A stretch of 8,985 nucleotides of DNA. Source: Thermoleophilia bacterium. GTDB taxonomy: Bacteria > Actinomycetota > Thermoleophilia > Miltoncostaeales > Miltoncostaeaceae. The translations under genes were made by a program, and so were the position numbers. The stretch lies in contig JAEMRL010000080.1 in assembly GCA_016463385.1 (NCBI GenBank), positions 1-8,985 on the forward strand. Direction: 5' to 3'. This document shows, in pieces, positions 8,750 to 8,985 of this stretch. The notes beneath the pieces are model-generated. The model made no database searches. It was not told the origin of the DNA and worked only from the letters and a program-made list of their open reading frames with translations. Positions within the stretch are counted from its first letter, which is position 1. The number at the start of each line of letters is the position of its first letter.

Positions 8750-8985
8750 TCAGTCGTCGTCGGGGAACGCGTCCCGCATGCGGCGCTCGCGCCTGCGGGC
8801 CGTGACGGCCATCGCCCCGAGGATCACCACGACCCCGATCAGCGCGCCCCACGGCAGGTCGTCGGACGTGCCGGTGAGGAAGGCCACGGCGACCACCACG
8901 GCCACCAGCACGAGGCCCCCGCCGACGATCAGCGGGAAGGGGCCGCGTCCTGCCGGTGAGACGTCGGGCGGGGCGTCGGCCGCGG
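8750..8985 (-). CDS. Small two-helix membrane protein of unknown function, 5' end cut by the window edge
   Basis: An open frame enters from the right edge and stops with TGA at 8752-8750, giving 77 visible residues. After a Pro/Ala-rich polar start, two hydrophobic helices are clear: FPLIVGGGLVLVAVVVAVAF (about residues 16-35) and PWGALIGVVVILGAMAVTA (about 44-62). A short loop with Asp residues (GTSDDL) lies between them. The end is a basic patch ARRRERRMRDAF and an acidic tail PDDD. The positive patch after the second helix suggests that the C-terminus is cytoplasmic and that the protein is a hairpin with both ends inside. Codon use fits a real GC-rich gene (third positions nearly all G or C). 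I do not recognise a family. It lies 153 bp upstream of glpF on the same strand, so it could be an unrelated upstream gene or a fragment of a larger membrane protein. Confidence 0.7.
   Translation of the reverse strand, partial: AADAPPDVSPAGRGPFPLIVGGGLVLVAVVVAVAFLTGTSDDLPWGALIGVVVILGAMAVTARRRERRMRDAFPDDD

Noticed and set aside
8643..8852. 69-codon minus-strand frame MGRADRGRGD and onward
   Set aside because: It overlaps the two-helix membrane protein frame, which has a far more protein-like composition.

Overview
This is a very GC-rich window in which every supported gene lies on the minus strand. It is nearly all one gene block for glycerol and dihydroxyacetone (DHA) use. Base composition, frequent GTG starts and the protein flavour suggest a high-GC bacterium, most likely an actinobacterium (Actinomycetota). 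That is inference: there is no rRNA or other taxonomic marker here.

Reading in the direction of transcription (right to left): a cut-off two-helix membrane protein of unknown role (8985-8750); a 153-bp gap holding a strong imperfect palindrome (8632-8611) just upstream of the ribosome binding site of glpF; then glpF (glycerol channel), dhaK and dhaL (two subunits of PTS-dependent DHA kinase), glpK (glycerol kinase), glpA, glpB and glpC (three-subunit 'anaerobic' glycerol-3-phosphate dehydrogenase), and finally dhaM (phosphoryl donor of DHA kinase), which runs off the left edge. Junctions are extremely tight: 1- or 4-nt overlaps at four gene pairs and an ATGA/ATAG-like overlap at glpK/glpA, so the eight genes are almost certainly one translationally coupled operon.

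Together the genes bring glycerol in (GlpF) and feed two routes to dihydroxyacetone phosphate. One is glycerol to glycerol-3-phosphate (GlpK) to DHAP, with electrons passed through GlpA, GlpB and GlpC to the membrane quinone pool. The other is DHA to DHAP by DhaK/DhaL, with the phosphate supplied from PEP via the PTS and DhaM. No glycerol dehydrogenase and no regulator gene are in view. The DHA kinase genes are split, with dhaKL and dhaM on opposite sides of glpKABC.

The families are all well known, and I see no new enzyme system. The points worth a second look are the apparent lack of a normal start codon in glpA (an ATA placed perfectly behind a strong Shine-Dalgarno sequence), the operator-like palindrome, the interleaved gene order, and small departures from usual motifs in GlpK, DhaL and GlpF.
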